From positions 37,376 through 101,375 of the forward strand of contig JAQGOF010000155.1 of assembly GCA_028293745.1 (NCBI GenBank): a stretch of DNA of 64,000 nt. Reading direction: 5' to 3'. The notes under the pieces were generated by a model, which was given only the letters and a program-made list of their open reading frames with translations, was not told the DNA's origin and did no database searches. The first letter of the stretch is position 1. Each line of letters starts with the position of its first letter. The position numbers and the translations under genes are program-made. Source of the stretch: Gammaproteobacteria bacterium (GTDB lineage: Bacteria; Pseudomonadota; Gammaproteobacteria; Steroidobacterales; Steroidobacteraceae). Of this stretch, positions 44,195 to 52,596 are shown piece after piece.

Positions 44195-45363
44195 AGCGCG
44201 GATCTCCCTTTGGAGCGGCGGGCTCCCCTTTCGAGCGGCACGGAGCGTAGGGCATGGCTCAATTCAGGCGCGGGCGCCGCTGCGTGCAGTGCGGGCCTGG
44301 ACGGGCGGCCCACGGCTCCAGGGGGCGCGAGCGGCACGCCGCGCGCCGCAATGTCGAACAAACGCTCGAGCATCCAGTCGCTGCGCACAGTCATGTTGGT
44401 TGAGATCCGGGTCAGGGCGACGGCCGACCGCTTTACCTTGACCTGCCTGCCGCTGGTGAAACCCGGTGTGGCGGCAATCCTGCGCAAGGTCAGAATCGCA
44501 AGTCCGAGGGCCCACAGGCAGAAACGGCGGATGCCCGCCTCCCTGGCCGGAATGAGCAATGTGAACGAGAGTGCATTGCGCAGGTGTGCGTGAGCAACTC
44601 CGATCAGCTCGCGCATCGCCGCATCGAAACGCCCGTCGGCGCGTCCCGGCGTGAGCTGGCCGAGATCGATTCCCTGCGGGGTGAATACTTCCTGCGGCAG
44701 CCAGCAGGCACCGCGGCTGCGGTCCTCCCAGACATCCTTGAGGATGTTGGTCATCTGCAGGCCCTGGGCGAATGAGACATCGAGCTCGTGCATGCTGGCG
44801 TGTTGCTGTGCGATTTCAGGTGAGTAACCGCAGAACAACTCCGTGAGCATCTGGCCCACCACACCGGCGACGTAATAACAGTAGTCGTCCAGGTCGGTCA
44901 GGCGCGGCACTCCCCGCAGACTGGCAGTCTGCTGGAACTGGTGCATGCCGCCGCACATGACTTCGACACAGCGTTGAATCGCGATCTGCTGTTGGCCGTC
45001 CAGCCGGTTGGTCACGCGGACCACCCGCTCCATGTTGGCCACCAGGTCGGCTTCCGCCTTCAGGGTCTGATTGGAGAGCTGCGGACCCAGGTCCTGGGCC
45101 AGGGCTGCGGCCGGCTCCTTGCCATACAGCACTGCAACGAAGCGCTGCAGGAAATGGAGGCTGGCGGAAGGCGTAAGGGCGGGCTCGTCCTCGATGGTGT
45201 CGGCAATACGACACAACAGGTAGGCGTTCGTGACGGAGGTGCGCAGCGCCGGGGGTAGCTCGGGGATGGTCAGCGCAAACGTGCGCGACACGGCCGGCAG
45301 GATGTGCTCCTGGTAAGCCTCATCGGAAATGCTGGAATCCGTCTGTACAGCGTCTGGCGACAT
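44191..45363 (-). CDS. Squalene synthase, single-enzyme (SQS-like) type
   Basis: About 390 residues. The first Asp-rich site is CRIADTIEDEP and the second NILKDVWEDRSRG; the family YCYYVAGVVGQMLTELF is present. Its length and the late KVKRSAVALTRISTNM segment resemble eukaryotic-type squalene synthase. The shorter HpnC and HpnD enzymes are less similar, and no hpnC, hpnD or hpnE is in the window. It would make squalene from two farnesyl diphosphates for the adjacent cyclase. ATG 45363 is chosen; in-frame ATGs at 45423 and 45447 are alternatives. Confidence 0.85.
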   Translation of the reverse strand: MSPDAVQTDSSISDEAYQEHILPAVSRTFALTIPELPPALRTSVTNAYLLCRIADTIEDEPALTPSASLHFLQRFVAVLYGKEPAAALAQDLGPQLSNQTLKAEADLVANMERVVRVTNRLDGQQQIAIQRCVEVMCGGMHQFQQTASLRGVPRLTDLDDYCYYVAGVVGQMLTELFCGYSPEIAQQHASMHELDVSFAQGLQMTNILKDVWEDRSRGACWLPQEVFTPQGIDLGQLTPGRADGRFDAAMRELIGVAHAHLRNALSFTLLIPAREAGIRRFCLWALGLAILTLRRIAATPGFTSGRQVKVKRSAVALTRISTNMTVRSDWMLERLFDIAARGVPLAPPGAVGRPSRPALHAAAPAPELSHALRSVPLERGARRSKGRSAL

Positions 45364-45566
45364 CGCTCGAACAAAACCTCGGAACTTCGGGCCACCACCA
45401 CGGCGTGAAAACAGCCGTACCATCAAGGGCGCGACTTTACCATGCAATCAATCGGTTAAGGTCTAGCCCCTTAGGGGCAAGGGGGCGGGACTTGTGCCCG
45501 GGCGGCCGCGCCCCCCCGCGGCCACGCCGTCATACGCTTCTTCCGGCGCGAAGCGCCCCTGAAGAG

Positions 45567-46511
45567 TCAATAATGCCGCGACAGCAGCCAGTCCGCCAAA
45601 GAGCGCAACAGGTCTGCGCGTGAGTCCAGAGGGGCCAGCGCATCCAGTGCCTGGGCGTGCAGCAGGCGCACCCGCTCCTGCGACGCCTCGATGCCAATGA
45701 CCGATGGATGGGTCGGCTTCGAGCGCTCGCTGTCGGCGCCGGTCGCTTTTCCCAGGGTGGATACATCGCCCAGCACGTCCAACAAGTCATCCTGGATCTG
45801 AAAGGCAAGGCCTATGGGACTTGCAAAACCGGCGAGCGCTTCCTGCAACCGGGAGTCGAGAGACGGCGCACAGGCTGCCGCCATCATCACGCTGACGCGG
45901 ATGAGCGCGCCGGTCTTGCGCGAATGCATCTCTTCCACTTGTGTCAGGTCGAGTTGCTTCCCCTGGACCGCCAGGTCTATGGCCTGACCTCCAGCCATCC
46001 CAAACGAGCCGCTCGCTTCCGCCAGCAACTCCACCAGCCGCAGGCGGATAGCAGGGGATGCCGGCAGGGCCGGATCGCGCGTCAACACATGAAAAGCCAG
46101 TGTCTGCAAAGCGTCCCCTACCAGGACCGCCGTTGCCTCGTCATAAGCCTTATGACACGTTGGACGCCCGCGACGAAGGTCGTCGTCGTCCATCGCTGGC
46201 AAGTCATCGTGCACGAGTGAGTAGACATGTATGAGCTCGATAGCGCAGGCGGCGCCCTCGACCTCCTCTTCGGAGCGACCTACGGCGCGGGCGGCCGCGA
46301 ATAGCAACGCGGGTCGGATGCGCTTGCCGCCACCAAGAACGCTGTATCGCATCGCTTCGTGCAGACGGGCCGGCACGACCTCCGGGCCGGGAAGCCTCGA
46401 GTCTAAGGCCGACTCCATCCGCGCTTGCCAGGATTCCAGCTGGACACGGAACGCTTCGCGCCCGGCCGGATCATTCACACGGGCCTGTCGAGCCCCGACA
46501 GCAGCGCTCAC
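45567..46511 (-). CDS. ispA: Farnesyl diphosphate synthase
   Basis: About 314 residues. The first Asp-rich motif is VHDDLPAMDDDDLRRG and the second FQIQDDLLD; GGGKRIRPALL binds the allylic diphosphate. The residues before the first motif and the overall length fit short-chain (C15) synthases, although geranylgeranyl products cannot be excluded. The start is taken as a GTG six bases after GGAAGG. The ATG at 46583 would overlap hpnH, and another GTG at 46478 is possible. It supplies farnesyl diphosphate to the next gene. Confidence 0.9.
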   Translation of the reverse strand: MSAAVGARQARVNDPAGREAFRVQLESWQARMESALDSRLPGPEVVPARLHEAMRYSVLGGGKRIRPALLFAAARAVGRSEEEVEGAACAIELIHVYSLVHDDLPAMDDDDLRRGRPTCHKAYDEATAVLVGDALQTLAFHVLTRDPALPASPAIRLRLVELLAEASGSFGMAGGQAIDLAVQGKQLDLTQVEEMHSRKTGALIRVSVMMAAACAPSLDSRLQEALAGFASPIGLAFQIQDDLLDVLGDVSTLGKATGADSERSKPTHPSVIGIEASQERVRLLHAQALDALAPLDSRADLLRSLADWLLSRHY

Positions 46512-46545
46512 GCCCACCCTTCCGGCAGCAAAGTGTTCGTCGAGC

Positions 46546-47733
46546 TCATTGCGGCCTGGAGGGATGCCCGCCCTCGGGCGCACGATTCGAACGCTTCACG
46601 TCAGCCACGGCGACCGTGGCTACAGCGGCGCCAGCGCGCGGACGGCGGTCTGCGTCACTGTAGAGAATGGGCAGTTCGGGAGCCATCGGGCCCGTCACCC
46701 GCGCTCCCAGGATCGTGGTCTTGAGCAGCTTGAGCGGGTGGCTGAATGCGTCATCCACGGCCGTGCCTTCAAATCCACAGTGGGCCATGCAGTTGTCGCA
46801 CGCGGGGTTGCGGCCCACGCCGTACTTTTCCCACTCGGTGTCCTCCATGAGGGATTTGAATGTCGGCGCATAGCCTTCGTCGGTCAACAGGTAACAGGGC
46901 CGCTGCCAACCGAACAAGTTGTAGGTAGGCATGCTCCAGGGAGTGCACTGGTAGTCCTGGTTGCCGGCCAGGAAGTCCAGAAACAGGGCCGAGTGGTTGA
47001 AGGCCCAGCGGGTGCGCGATCTGCCTTTCGCGGAGCTTGCGGTCCGCCCGCGCTTGAAAATCTCGCGGAACAGCCGCTTGCTCGCGCTGCGGCCGAGGAA
47101 CACGTCCTGACGCGGCGCATGGTGATAGCTGTAACCCGGCGAGACCATGATTCCTTCGATGCCGAGCGTCATCGCCTCATCGAAGAAAGCGGCCACGTGA
47201 TCGGCATTCTCGCCGCTGAATAGTGTGCAGTTGATCGTTACGCGGAAGCCCTTGCTGCGCGCCAGGCGGATCGCAGCGACCGCCTTGTCGAACACACCTT
47301 CCTGGCAGACCGACTCGTCATGACGCTCGCGGCTGCCGTCGAGGTGAATCGAGAACGTCAGGTACGGCGACGGTGTGTATTCGTCGATGTGCTTGGACAA
47401 CAGAATTGCGTTGGTGCACAGGTAGACGAATTTCTTGCGCGCGACGATGCCGGCGACGATCTGCGGCATCTCCTTGTGGATCAGCGGCTCGCCCCCGGGG
47501 ATCGACACCATGGGTGCGCCACATTCATCCACTGCATGCAGCGCGTCTTCGACGCTCACCCGCTTCTGCAGCGTCTCCTTCGGATAATCGATCTTGCCGC
47601 AACCGGCGCACGCCAGGTTGCACTGGAACAGCGGCTCCAGCATCAAGACCAGCGGATAGCGCTTGATGCCGCGCAGCTTCTGGCCGGCGATGTATCGCCC
47701 GACTTTATAGGCCTGGAACAATGGAACACCCAA
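46546..47733 (-). CDS. hpnH: Adenosyl-hopene transferase HpnH
   Basis: About 395 residues, a radical SAM protein with the cluster motif CNLACAGC near residue 36 and the family segments VSIPGGEPLIHKEM and TFSIHLDGSRERHD. It couples adenosine to hopene to form adenosylhopane, the first step toward extended C35 hopanoids. The start is a TTG placed eight bases after AGGAG, giving the family N terminus LGVPLFQAYKVG. The longer upstream frame overlaps idi and is not real. It follows idi by 11 bases. Confidence 0.94.
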   Translation of the reverse strand: MGVPLFQAYKVGRYIAGQKLRGIKRYPLVLMLEPLFQCNLACAGCGKIDYPKETLQKRVSVEDALHAVDECGAPMVSIPGGEPLIHKEMPQIVAGIVARKKFVYLCTNAILLSKHIDEYTPSPYLTFSIHLDGSRERHDESVCQEGVFDKAVAAIRLARSKGFRVTINCTLFSGENADHVAAFFDEAMTLGIEGIMVSPGYSYHHAPRQDVFLGRSASKRLFREIFKRGRTASSAKGRSRTRWAFNHSALFLDFLAGNQDYQCTPWSMPTYNLFGWQRPCYLLTDEGYAPTFKSLMEDTEWEKYGVGRNPACDNCMAHCGFEGTAVDDAFSHPLKLLKTTILGARVTGPMAPELPILYSDADRRPRAGAAVATVAVADVKRSNRAPEGGHPSRPQ

Positions 47734-47744
47734 ACTTGTAACTC

Positions 47745-48320
47745 CTATTGTTGCGGGATGAGCACAGCGCGGTGATCCCGCCAGATGCGCTCCCACTCCA
47801 TCACGAACCACGGCGTGAATCGGCCCGCCTCGCTGCCGGCGAGCTGCGCCTGCAGGCTCTCGGGGCTGATCCAACGCCACGCGAGAATCTCGCGCGGATC
47901 GATCCTGACAGGATCTGAGCTGCGGCCGACGAACACGGAACAGAGTTCCTGCTCTGCGCCCGCCGCGTCGAACTGCGCCTGGTACTGAAACTTGAACAGG
48001 AAGTGCAGCGGACAGCGCAGTCCGAGCTCTTCGTACAGCCGCCGGTGGATCGCAGCCTCCATGGTCTCGGCGCGCCGCGGATGACTGCAGCAACTGTTGG
48101 ACCAATACAGCGGCCACAGCCGCTTGGAGGCCGCACGCTGCTGCAACAGCAGCTCGCCGGCATCATTGAAAATCAGCAGCGAGAATGCCCGGTGCAGAAC
48201 GCCGCGGCCCTGATGGCACTGCGCCTTGTCGAGGTGCCCGACTTCCCGGTCGGCTTCGTCCACCAGGATCAGTGACTCGGACTCCGGTGCGCGCACCGGG
48301 GTGCCCCGGACTTCATCCAT
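47745..48320 (-). CDS. idi: Isopentenyl-diphosphate delta-isomerase, type I
   Basis: A 191-residue Nudix-fold protein. The active-site cysteine segment is WSNSCCSHPR near residue 75 and the metal-binding Glu lies in RRLYEELGLRCPL. It interconverts IPP and DMAPP to balance precursors. It is the first gene of the hopanoid cluster; the start MDEVRGTPV gives the usual length, while the open frame upstream is not supported. Confidence 0.92.
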   Translation of the reverse strand: MDEVRGTPVRAPESESLILVDEADREVGHLDKAQCHQGRGVLHRAFSLLIFNDAGELLLQQRAASKRLWPLYWSNSCCSHPRRAETMEAAIHRRLYEELGLRCPLHFLFKFQYQAQFDAAGAEQELCSVFVGRSSDPVRIDPREILAWRWISPESLQAQLAGSEAGRFTPWFVMEWERIWRDHRAVLIPQQ

Positions 48321-48354
48321 CGTCAAGACAACTCCCAGGGAAAGTACTTGAGCT

Positions 48355-48375
48355 AGTATACATACGCATATCATA
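48355..48375 (-). promoter_or_regulatory. Possible promoter region of the idi-hopanoid cluster
   Basis: On the minus strand two -10-like hexamers, TATACT (48355-48360) and TATGAT (48370-48375), lie 35-55 bases upstream of idi in the only AT-rich patch of the region. No convincing -35 element is seen at 16-18 bases. The assignment rests on position and composition. Confidence 0.3.
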
Positions 48376-48533
48376 GCGGCCTGTCGGGGATTCGCCACAG
48401 CAATCTTCAGGCTTGGGACCCCGGCTCCGGGGCTACTGTCCAGGCCTTCCGCGCCGCTGACAAGGTCCACCCGGGCATTGTGTGAGGAGCCAAAGAGATA
48501 GCCCCTCCTATCCCCTTTTGGCGAGGCCCATGG

Positions 48534-48875
48534 CTAGGCCGGCGCCTTGAACGCAAACGCGAACGCGGCCGCCCCGATGAGCAGACAGAACGCAACAACG
48601 TAGTTCCAGGCCACTTTCTCGTGCAGGAACAGCACCGCGAAGACCAGGAAGACGGCCAGCGTGATGCACTCCTGCATGATCTTCAGCTGAAAGCCGGTGA
48701 AGTGGGTGTAACCCCAGCGGTTCGCAGGCACCGCGAGGCAATACTCGATCAGGGCGATGCACCATGAGACCAGGATTGCCTTCCACAGGGGCCATGCGTG
48801 GCCGTACTTGAGATGCCCGTACCAGGCGAAGGTCATGAAGATGTTCGAGAAGGCCAACAGGAGGGCGGTGCTCAC
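48534..48875 (-). CDS. DUF486 small membrane protein
   Basis: A 113-residue protein with four transmembrane helices and the DUF486 segments FMTFAWYGHLKYG and LIEYCLAVPANRWGY. The family resembles half-size drug/metabolite transporters and has no proven function. The GTG start overlaps the dmeF stop as GTGA, so it is probably the third gene of the dmeR-dmeF operon. Confidence 0.85.
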   Translation of the reverse strand: MSTALLLAFSNIFMTFAWYGHLKYGHAWPLWKAILVSWCIALIEYCLAVPANRWGYTHFTGFQLKIMQECITLAVFLVFAVLFLHEKVAWNYVVAFCLLIGAAAFAFAFKAPA

Positions 48876-49939
48876 CCGGCACTGCCCCTGTTCACCTCGA
48901 CAGTGATGTGCGAGAGACATTCGAACGAGCTGAGGCGGCCGCGGTAGAACAGCGCATCGCGCGGCTTGCTCGTTGCAATCGCGAGTACGGCTCCCAGATG
49001 GCCTGGCCCCAGCCGCCACAGGTGCAGATCGACCACCCGGTCGCCATCGACCTCGAGAGTTCGCCTGAGCTTCTCGCGGGTGAGCTCATCGGGACAAACG
49101 TCCAGCAGGACGCCGGCTGTGTCGCGAATCAAAGTCATGGACCAGTTGGCGATGACCACTGCACCGACGATGCCCGCGAGCGGATCCATCCAAAGCCAGC
49201 CATACAGCTTGGCAAGGAGCAACCCTGTGATGGCCAGGACCGATACAAACGTATCGGCGAGCACGTGGATATAAGCGGAGCGGATGCTGTTGTCGCGGGT
49301 GGTGGCTTGCGCGGGCCAGCCCGGGCCATGGCCGGAGGCGGCGGAATGGGAGTCGTGCTCATGATCATGGCCGTGGTCGGCTTCGGGCCCGTGCGTGCGG
49401 CCGTGGCTGGCCTCGTGCCCGTGGTCGTGATCAGCGCCGTGGTCGCTGTGGCCGTGGTGCTCGCCTGCGCCGAGCAGCCACGCACTCACAATGTTGACGG
49501 CCAGGCCGGCGATTGCGATCGGAATTGCCTCGCCGAACTCGATACCCACAGGCGTGAAGAAACGGACCACCGCCTCATAGCCGATCAGGACGGCAATCAT
49601 TGCGAGGACAATGGCGCTGGTAAATCCGGCCAGATCGCCCAGCTTGCCGGTGCCGAACACGAAGCGGTTATCGCTGGCATGGCGGCGCGCGTAGGTGTAG
49701 GCCAGAGCGGCGATCAACATTGCGCCCGCGTGAGTGGACATGTGCAGACCATCTGCGACCAGCGCGAGCGAGCCAAACAAACTGCCGCCGACTATCTCTA
49801 CGAGCATCATGACGCCGCATAAAAGAATGACCGCCCATGTCCTGCGCTCATTCTTCTCGTGCCCGGCTCCCAGGAACACATGGCTGTGAGGCGGAGCGAC
49901 AGTTGGATCGTTGTGCGCTTCCATCAGCGGATGCCTCAT
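48872..49939 (-). CDS. dmeF: Cation diffusion facilitator DmeF-like (Co/Ni efflux)
   Basis: A 355-residue CDF transporter. The first metal-site helix carries LVADGLHMSTH and the second HVLADTFVSV. A very His/Asp-rich loop of about 55 residues separates the fourth and fifth membrane helices, and the N terminus carries an HSHVFLGAGHEKNE segment typical of DmeF. It exports divalent cobalt, nickel or related ions in exchange for protons. It overlaps the regulator gene by four bases. Confidence 0.9.
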   Translation of the reverse strand: MRHPLMEAHNDPTVAPPHSHVFLGAGHEKNERRTWAVILLCGVMMLVEIVGGSLFGSLALVADGLHMSTHAGAMLIAALAYTYARRHASDNRFVFGTGKLGDLAGFTSAIVLAMIAVLIGYEAVVRFFTPVGIEFGEAIPIAIAGLAVNIVSAWLLGAGEHHGHSDHGADHDHGHEASHGRTHGPEADHGHDHEHDSHSAASGHGPGWPAQATTRDNSIRSAYIHVLADTFVSVLAITGLLLAKLYGWLWMDPLAGIVGAVVIANWSMTLIRDTAGVLLDVCPDELTREKLRRTLEVDGDRVVDLHLWRLGPGHLGAVLAIATSKPRDALFYRGRLSSFECLSHITVEVNRGSAG

Positions 49940-50199
49940 CTGAAGTAGCTGTGGACCACGTCGAGGAGCTGTTCGCTCGCCTCTTTATTTCCCGGCGTGT
50001 TCGCGAAATGCGAGGTGATATGTTCTTCGAGCAACTCGGCCAGCAGCCCGTTCACGGCGCCCCGGCAACTGGTGATCTGCTGCATGACATCGGCGCAGAC
50101 CGCCTCCGACTCCAAGGCGCGCTCGATGGCCTCGACCTGGCCCTTGATGCGCCGGACGCGGTTGAGGAGCTTGGTTTTTCCTTTCAGGGTATGGGTCAT
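49936..50199 (-). CDS. RcnR/DmeR-type metal-sensing repressor
   Basis: An 87-residue all-helical protein of the CsoR/RcnR/FrmR family (RRIKGQVEAIERAL, CADVMQQITSCRGAVNGL). A His at position 3, a Cys in the EAVCADV helix and His residues in EEHITSHF match the nickel/cobalt ligand pattern of RcnR rather than copper CsoR. It would release its operator when the metal binds. The ATG at 50199 is the family start. It is cotranscribed with dmeF. Confidence 0.9.
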   Translation of the reverse strand: MTHTLKGKTKLLNRVRRIKGQVEAIERALESEAVCADVMQQITSCRGAVNGLLAELLEEHITSHFANTPGNKEASEQLLDVVHSYFR

Positions 50200-50230
50200 G
50201 GGGTTCTTGCACGGTGGGTTGCCAATGCCA

Positions 50231-50252
50231 ATACTATAGGGGGGTATAGTAT
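50231..50252. promoter_or_regulatory. Operator of the DmeR-type repressor
   Basis: A perfect palindrome: ATACTATA, six G, TATAGTAT. Inverted A/T arms around a G-tract are the known operator form of RcnR/FrmR-type repressors. It lies 31 bases upstream of the regulator ATG and about 100 bases before the divergent GFA gene. Confidence 0.8.
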
Positions 50253-50349
50253 CACAAGCGCGTTGCTTTCTGGGAGGATGCACCCGCCGGGTGACGGGGC
50301 TGACCAGAGACCCAGGATGCATACCACAACGCCGGTGACGGAGGTCTCA

Positions 50350-50838
50350 ATGAGTGACGACAGTACGTTTTCATTGGCCGGTGGTTGCACATGTCGCGCA
50401 GTGCGCTACCTCATGACAAGTGCACCGATGTTTGTACACTGCTGCCATTGCAGGTGGTGTCAACGCGAAACGGGGTCAGCGTTTGCCCAAAACGCGATGA
50501 TTGAGGCCGACCGTGTCGTGCTTCAAAGTGGCACGCCTGAGGTCGTGAACACACCATCCAACAGTGGCAAAGGGCAACGGATTTTCAGGTGTCCCGCCTG
50601 CCGTGTCGCTGTATGGAGTAACTATTCCGGCGCCGGTGATGCCATTCGGTTCGTCCGCGTGGGCACGCTTGACGAGCCAGATCGACTGCCCCCGGACATA
50701 CACATCTTTACCTCCAGCAAACAGCCCTGGGTAGTGCTGCCGCCCGACAGGCCCGCCGTTCCCGAATACTACGATCGGAAAAAATATTGGCCTGCGGAAA
50801 GTCTCGCACGTCGGCAGGCACTCCTTGGGGATCGTTGA
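50350..50838 (+). CDS. GFA-family (CENP-V/Gfa-like) zinc protein
   Basis: A 162-residue protein with the zinc-binding cysteines of the glutathione-dependent formaldehyde-activating family: GGCTCRAVRY, CCHCRWCQRETGSAF, and FRCPACRVAV. The physiological substrate of most members is unknown. The start is the ATG at 50350; the longer open frame crosses the divergent operator. It is divergent from dmeR. Its last codons overlap the proposed start of the GH18 gene. Confidence 0.88.
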   Translation: MSDDSTFSLAGGCTCRAVRYLMTSAPMFVHCCHCRWCQRETGSAFAQNAMIEADRVVLQSGTPEVVNTPSNSGKGQRIFRCPACRVAVWSNYSGAGDAIRFVRVGTLDEPDRLPPDIHIFTSSKQPWVVLPPDRPAVPEYYDRKKYWPAESLARRQALLGDR

Positions 50839-51982
50839 GGTGTGGCTTCGCGTTGCGTTGGCGCTCATATCCGCGCTGGTTTGTATCGACGTGCACGGCG
50901 TCCTCGTTGCGGACAGCGGCTCGTCCCGGCGTGACCCGCAACACCGCGTCGTGGCCTATGTGGCAAGCTGGTCCGTGCCACCGGCTATCCATCCGGAACA
51001 TCTCACGCACATCAACTTTGCCTTCGCGCATATCGACAAGGCCGGCCGCGCTGTGTTCGAGCAGCCGGCAGTCGGGCAAACTTTCCTGCGGTTGCAAGCC
51101 CTCAAAAAGGCAAATCCGCGCCTGAAGCTCATTGTCTGTGTCGGCGGGTGGCAGGCGGAGGGATTCTCCGATGCGGCGCTTACTGACTCATCGCGGCTTA
51201 CGTTTGCGCACAGTGCCGTGACGCTGCTACGCGACTACTCCGCGGATGGGATAGACCTGGATTGGGAGTACCCGGGGCAAGGCGTCGCGGGAATCAAGTA
51301 TCGCACCGAGGACAAGCGCAATTTCACCCTGCTCTTGAAGACACTGCGCGAACAGTTGGACGCCGAGAGCGCCGCACAGAGACGCTCGGGCAGCGCCCGC
51401 TATACCCTGACAATCGCCGCGGCGGACCGGGAGTATTTCGACCACACCGAGATGGACAGGCTTCACGTCTATCTCGACTGGGTCAACCTGATGAGCTATG
51501 ACTTCTTCAACAGTCTGACACCCACGACCGGCCACCATGCAGGTCTGTACCGCTCCGAGCACGCAGCGCCCGCGGATCGCAACGCCGATGCGGCGGTCAA
51601 GCAGTATCTGGCTGCAGGGGTTCCGGCTGACAAGATCGTGCTGGGGGTGGCCTTTTACGGCCGGGGCTTCGCAGGGGTCACACCTCTCGACAACGGCGTC
51701 AATCAGCCCTATCAGCGATTCGAGGGCGAGCACAGTTACGCCGAGCTGGCCGGCAAGTTCGTCGGCCAGCAGGGATTCATCCGCTACTGGGATGCCAGCG
51801 CGCAGGCGCCGTACCTTTGGAACAGCGCCGCCCGCACGTTCATCACTTATGATGATCCGCAGTCCATTGCGATCAAGGCGCGGTACGTTCTCGAGCACCA
51901 GCTGGGCGGCGTAATGTTCTGGGAGCTGAGCCAGGACCGGGATGGGGAGCTGTTGGATGTGATCACAGGCCGTTTACATTGA
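50825..51982 (+). CDS. Secreted glycoside hydrolase family 18 enzyme
   Basis: A 385-residue protein. A signal peptide is followed by a single GH18 barrel with the catalytic motif DGIDLDWEYP, the upstream KLIVCVGGW strand and the later WVNLMSYDF and GVMFWELSQD segments. It hydrolyses chitin-type beta-1,4-GlcNAc polymers or peptidoglycan-like glycans; no chitin-binding domain is present. The start could be the TTG at 50825 or, more simply, the GTG at 50840 directly after the GFA stop region. Confidence 0.9.
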   Translation: MGIVEVWLRVALALISALVCIDVHGVLVADSGSSRRDPQHRVVAYVASWSVPPAIHPEHLTHINFAFAHIDKAGRAVFEQPAVGQTFLRLQALKKANPRLKLIVCVGGWQAEGFSDAALTDSSRLTFAHSAVTLLRDYSADGIDLDWEYPGQGVAGIKYRTEDKRNFTLLLKTLREQLDAESAAQRRSGSARYTLTIAAADREYFDHTEMDRLHVYLDWVNLMSYDFFNSLTPTTGHHAGLYRSEHAAPADRNADAAVKQYLAAGVPADKIVLGVAFYGRGFAGVTPLDNGVNQPYQRFEGEHSYAELAGKFVGQQGFIRYWDASAQAPYLWNSAARTFITYDDPQSIAIKARYVLEHQLGGVMFWELSQDRDGELLDVITGRLH

Positions 51983-52006
51983 GTACTACGGACCCTCCGG
52001 TGCGTC

Positions 52007-52577
52007 TCAATGGGCCAGAGCCTCTGCCGCCTTGGCTGCCAGGATGAATGTCGTGGCGGCATCCACCACGTACTCGTTCTCGTACCACAGAAATGGCCAG
52101 CTATCCTTCAGCTCCGGGTAGTCAGGCTGAATCAACGTGACCCCAGGGATCATGCCTCCCGGAATGAAGGTGTAGTCGGCGCGATTGTTACCATAGCCGA
52201 CGAGTTTGGAAGCCGTTCCGACGGATGATACATAGGAGACATTTGAGGCTGGGTGCCGGCCAAGAACGTAGTCGAAACCCCGCCCGGATAGCCCAAGGAG
52301 AGCTCGGGATAGCCAGAATAGGCGATCAACTGGTCAGGGGCGGCACCGTGCTTGCGCGCCGTGAACCGGGGTACCGGATCCCATTGCTCGGGCGTGGGCA
52401 GCAAGCGGACCTCGTCGGTCGCAATGCGCTCGCCGTGCAGAATGATTTCAACGCCGCCCAATTTCTGGTCGCGGAACACCTCGTGAAAGGCGCAGGGGGC
52501 AGCGGTTGATCGAGATGGACCGCGACGCGGATGCCCTGCCCTTCGGCCGTGAGCTCCAGGCTCATTCTGCAATTCAT
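52007..52577 (-). pseudogene. Scrambled remnant of a GH9-like cellulase gene
   Basis: Three pieces in different frames are readable. MNCRMSLELTAEGQ to AVHLDQPLPPA comes first. After a one-base shift, FHEVFRDQKLGGVEIILHGE to LSLGYPGGVSTTFLAG follows. After a second shift, NVSYVSSVGTASKLVGYGNN to ENEYVVDAATTFILAAKAAEAL ends at a TGA (52007-52009). The last piece resembles the C-terminal end of GH9 catalytic domains. From memory of that family, the first piece should follow the second, so the order looks rearranged. There is no intact gene. Confidence 0.65.
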
Positions 52578-52596
52578 GGTCAAGGAGTCTCCTCGC

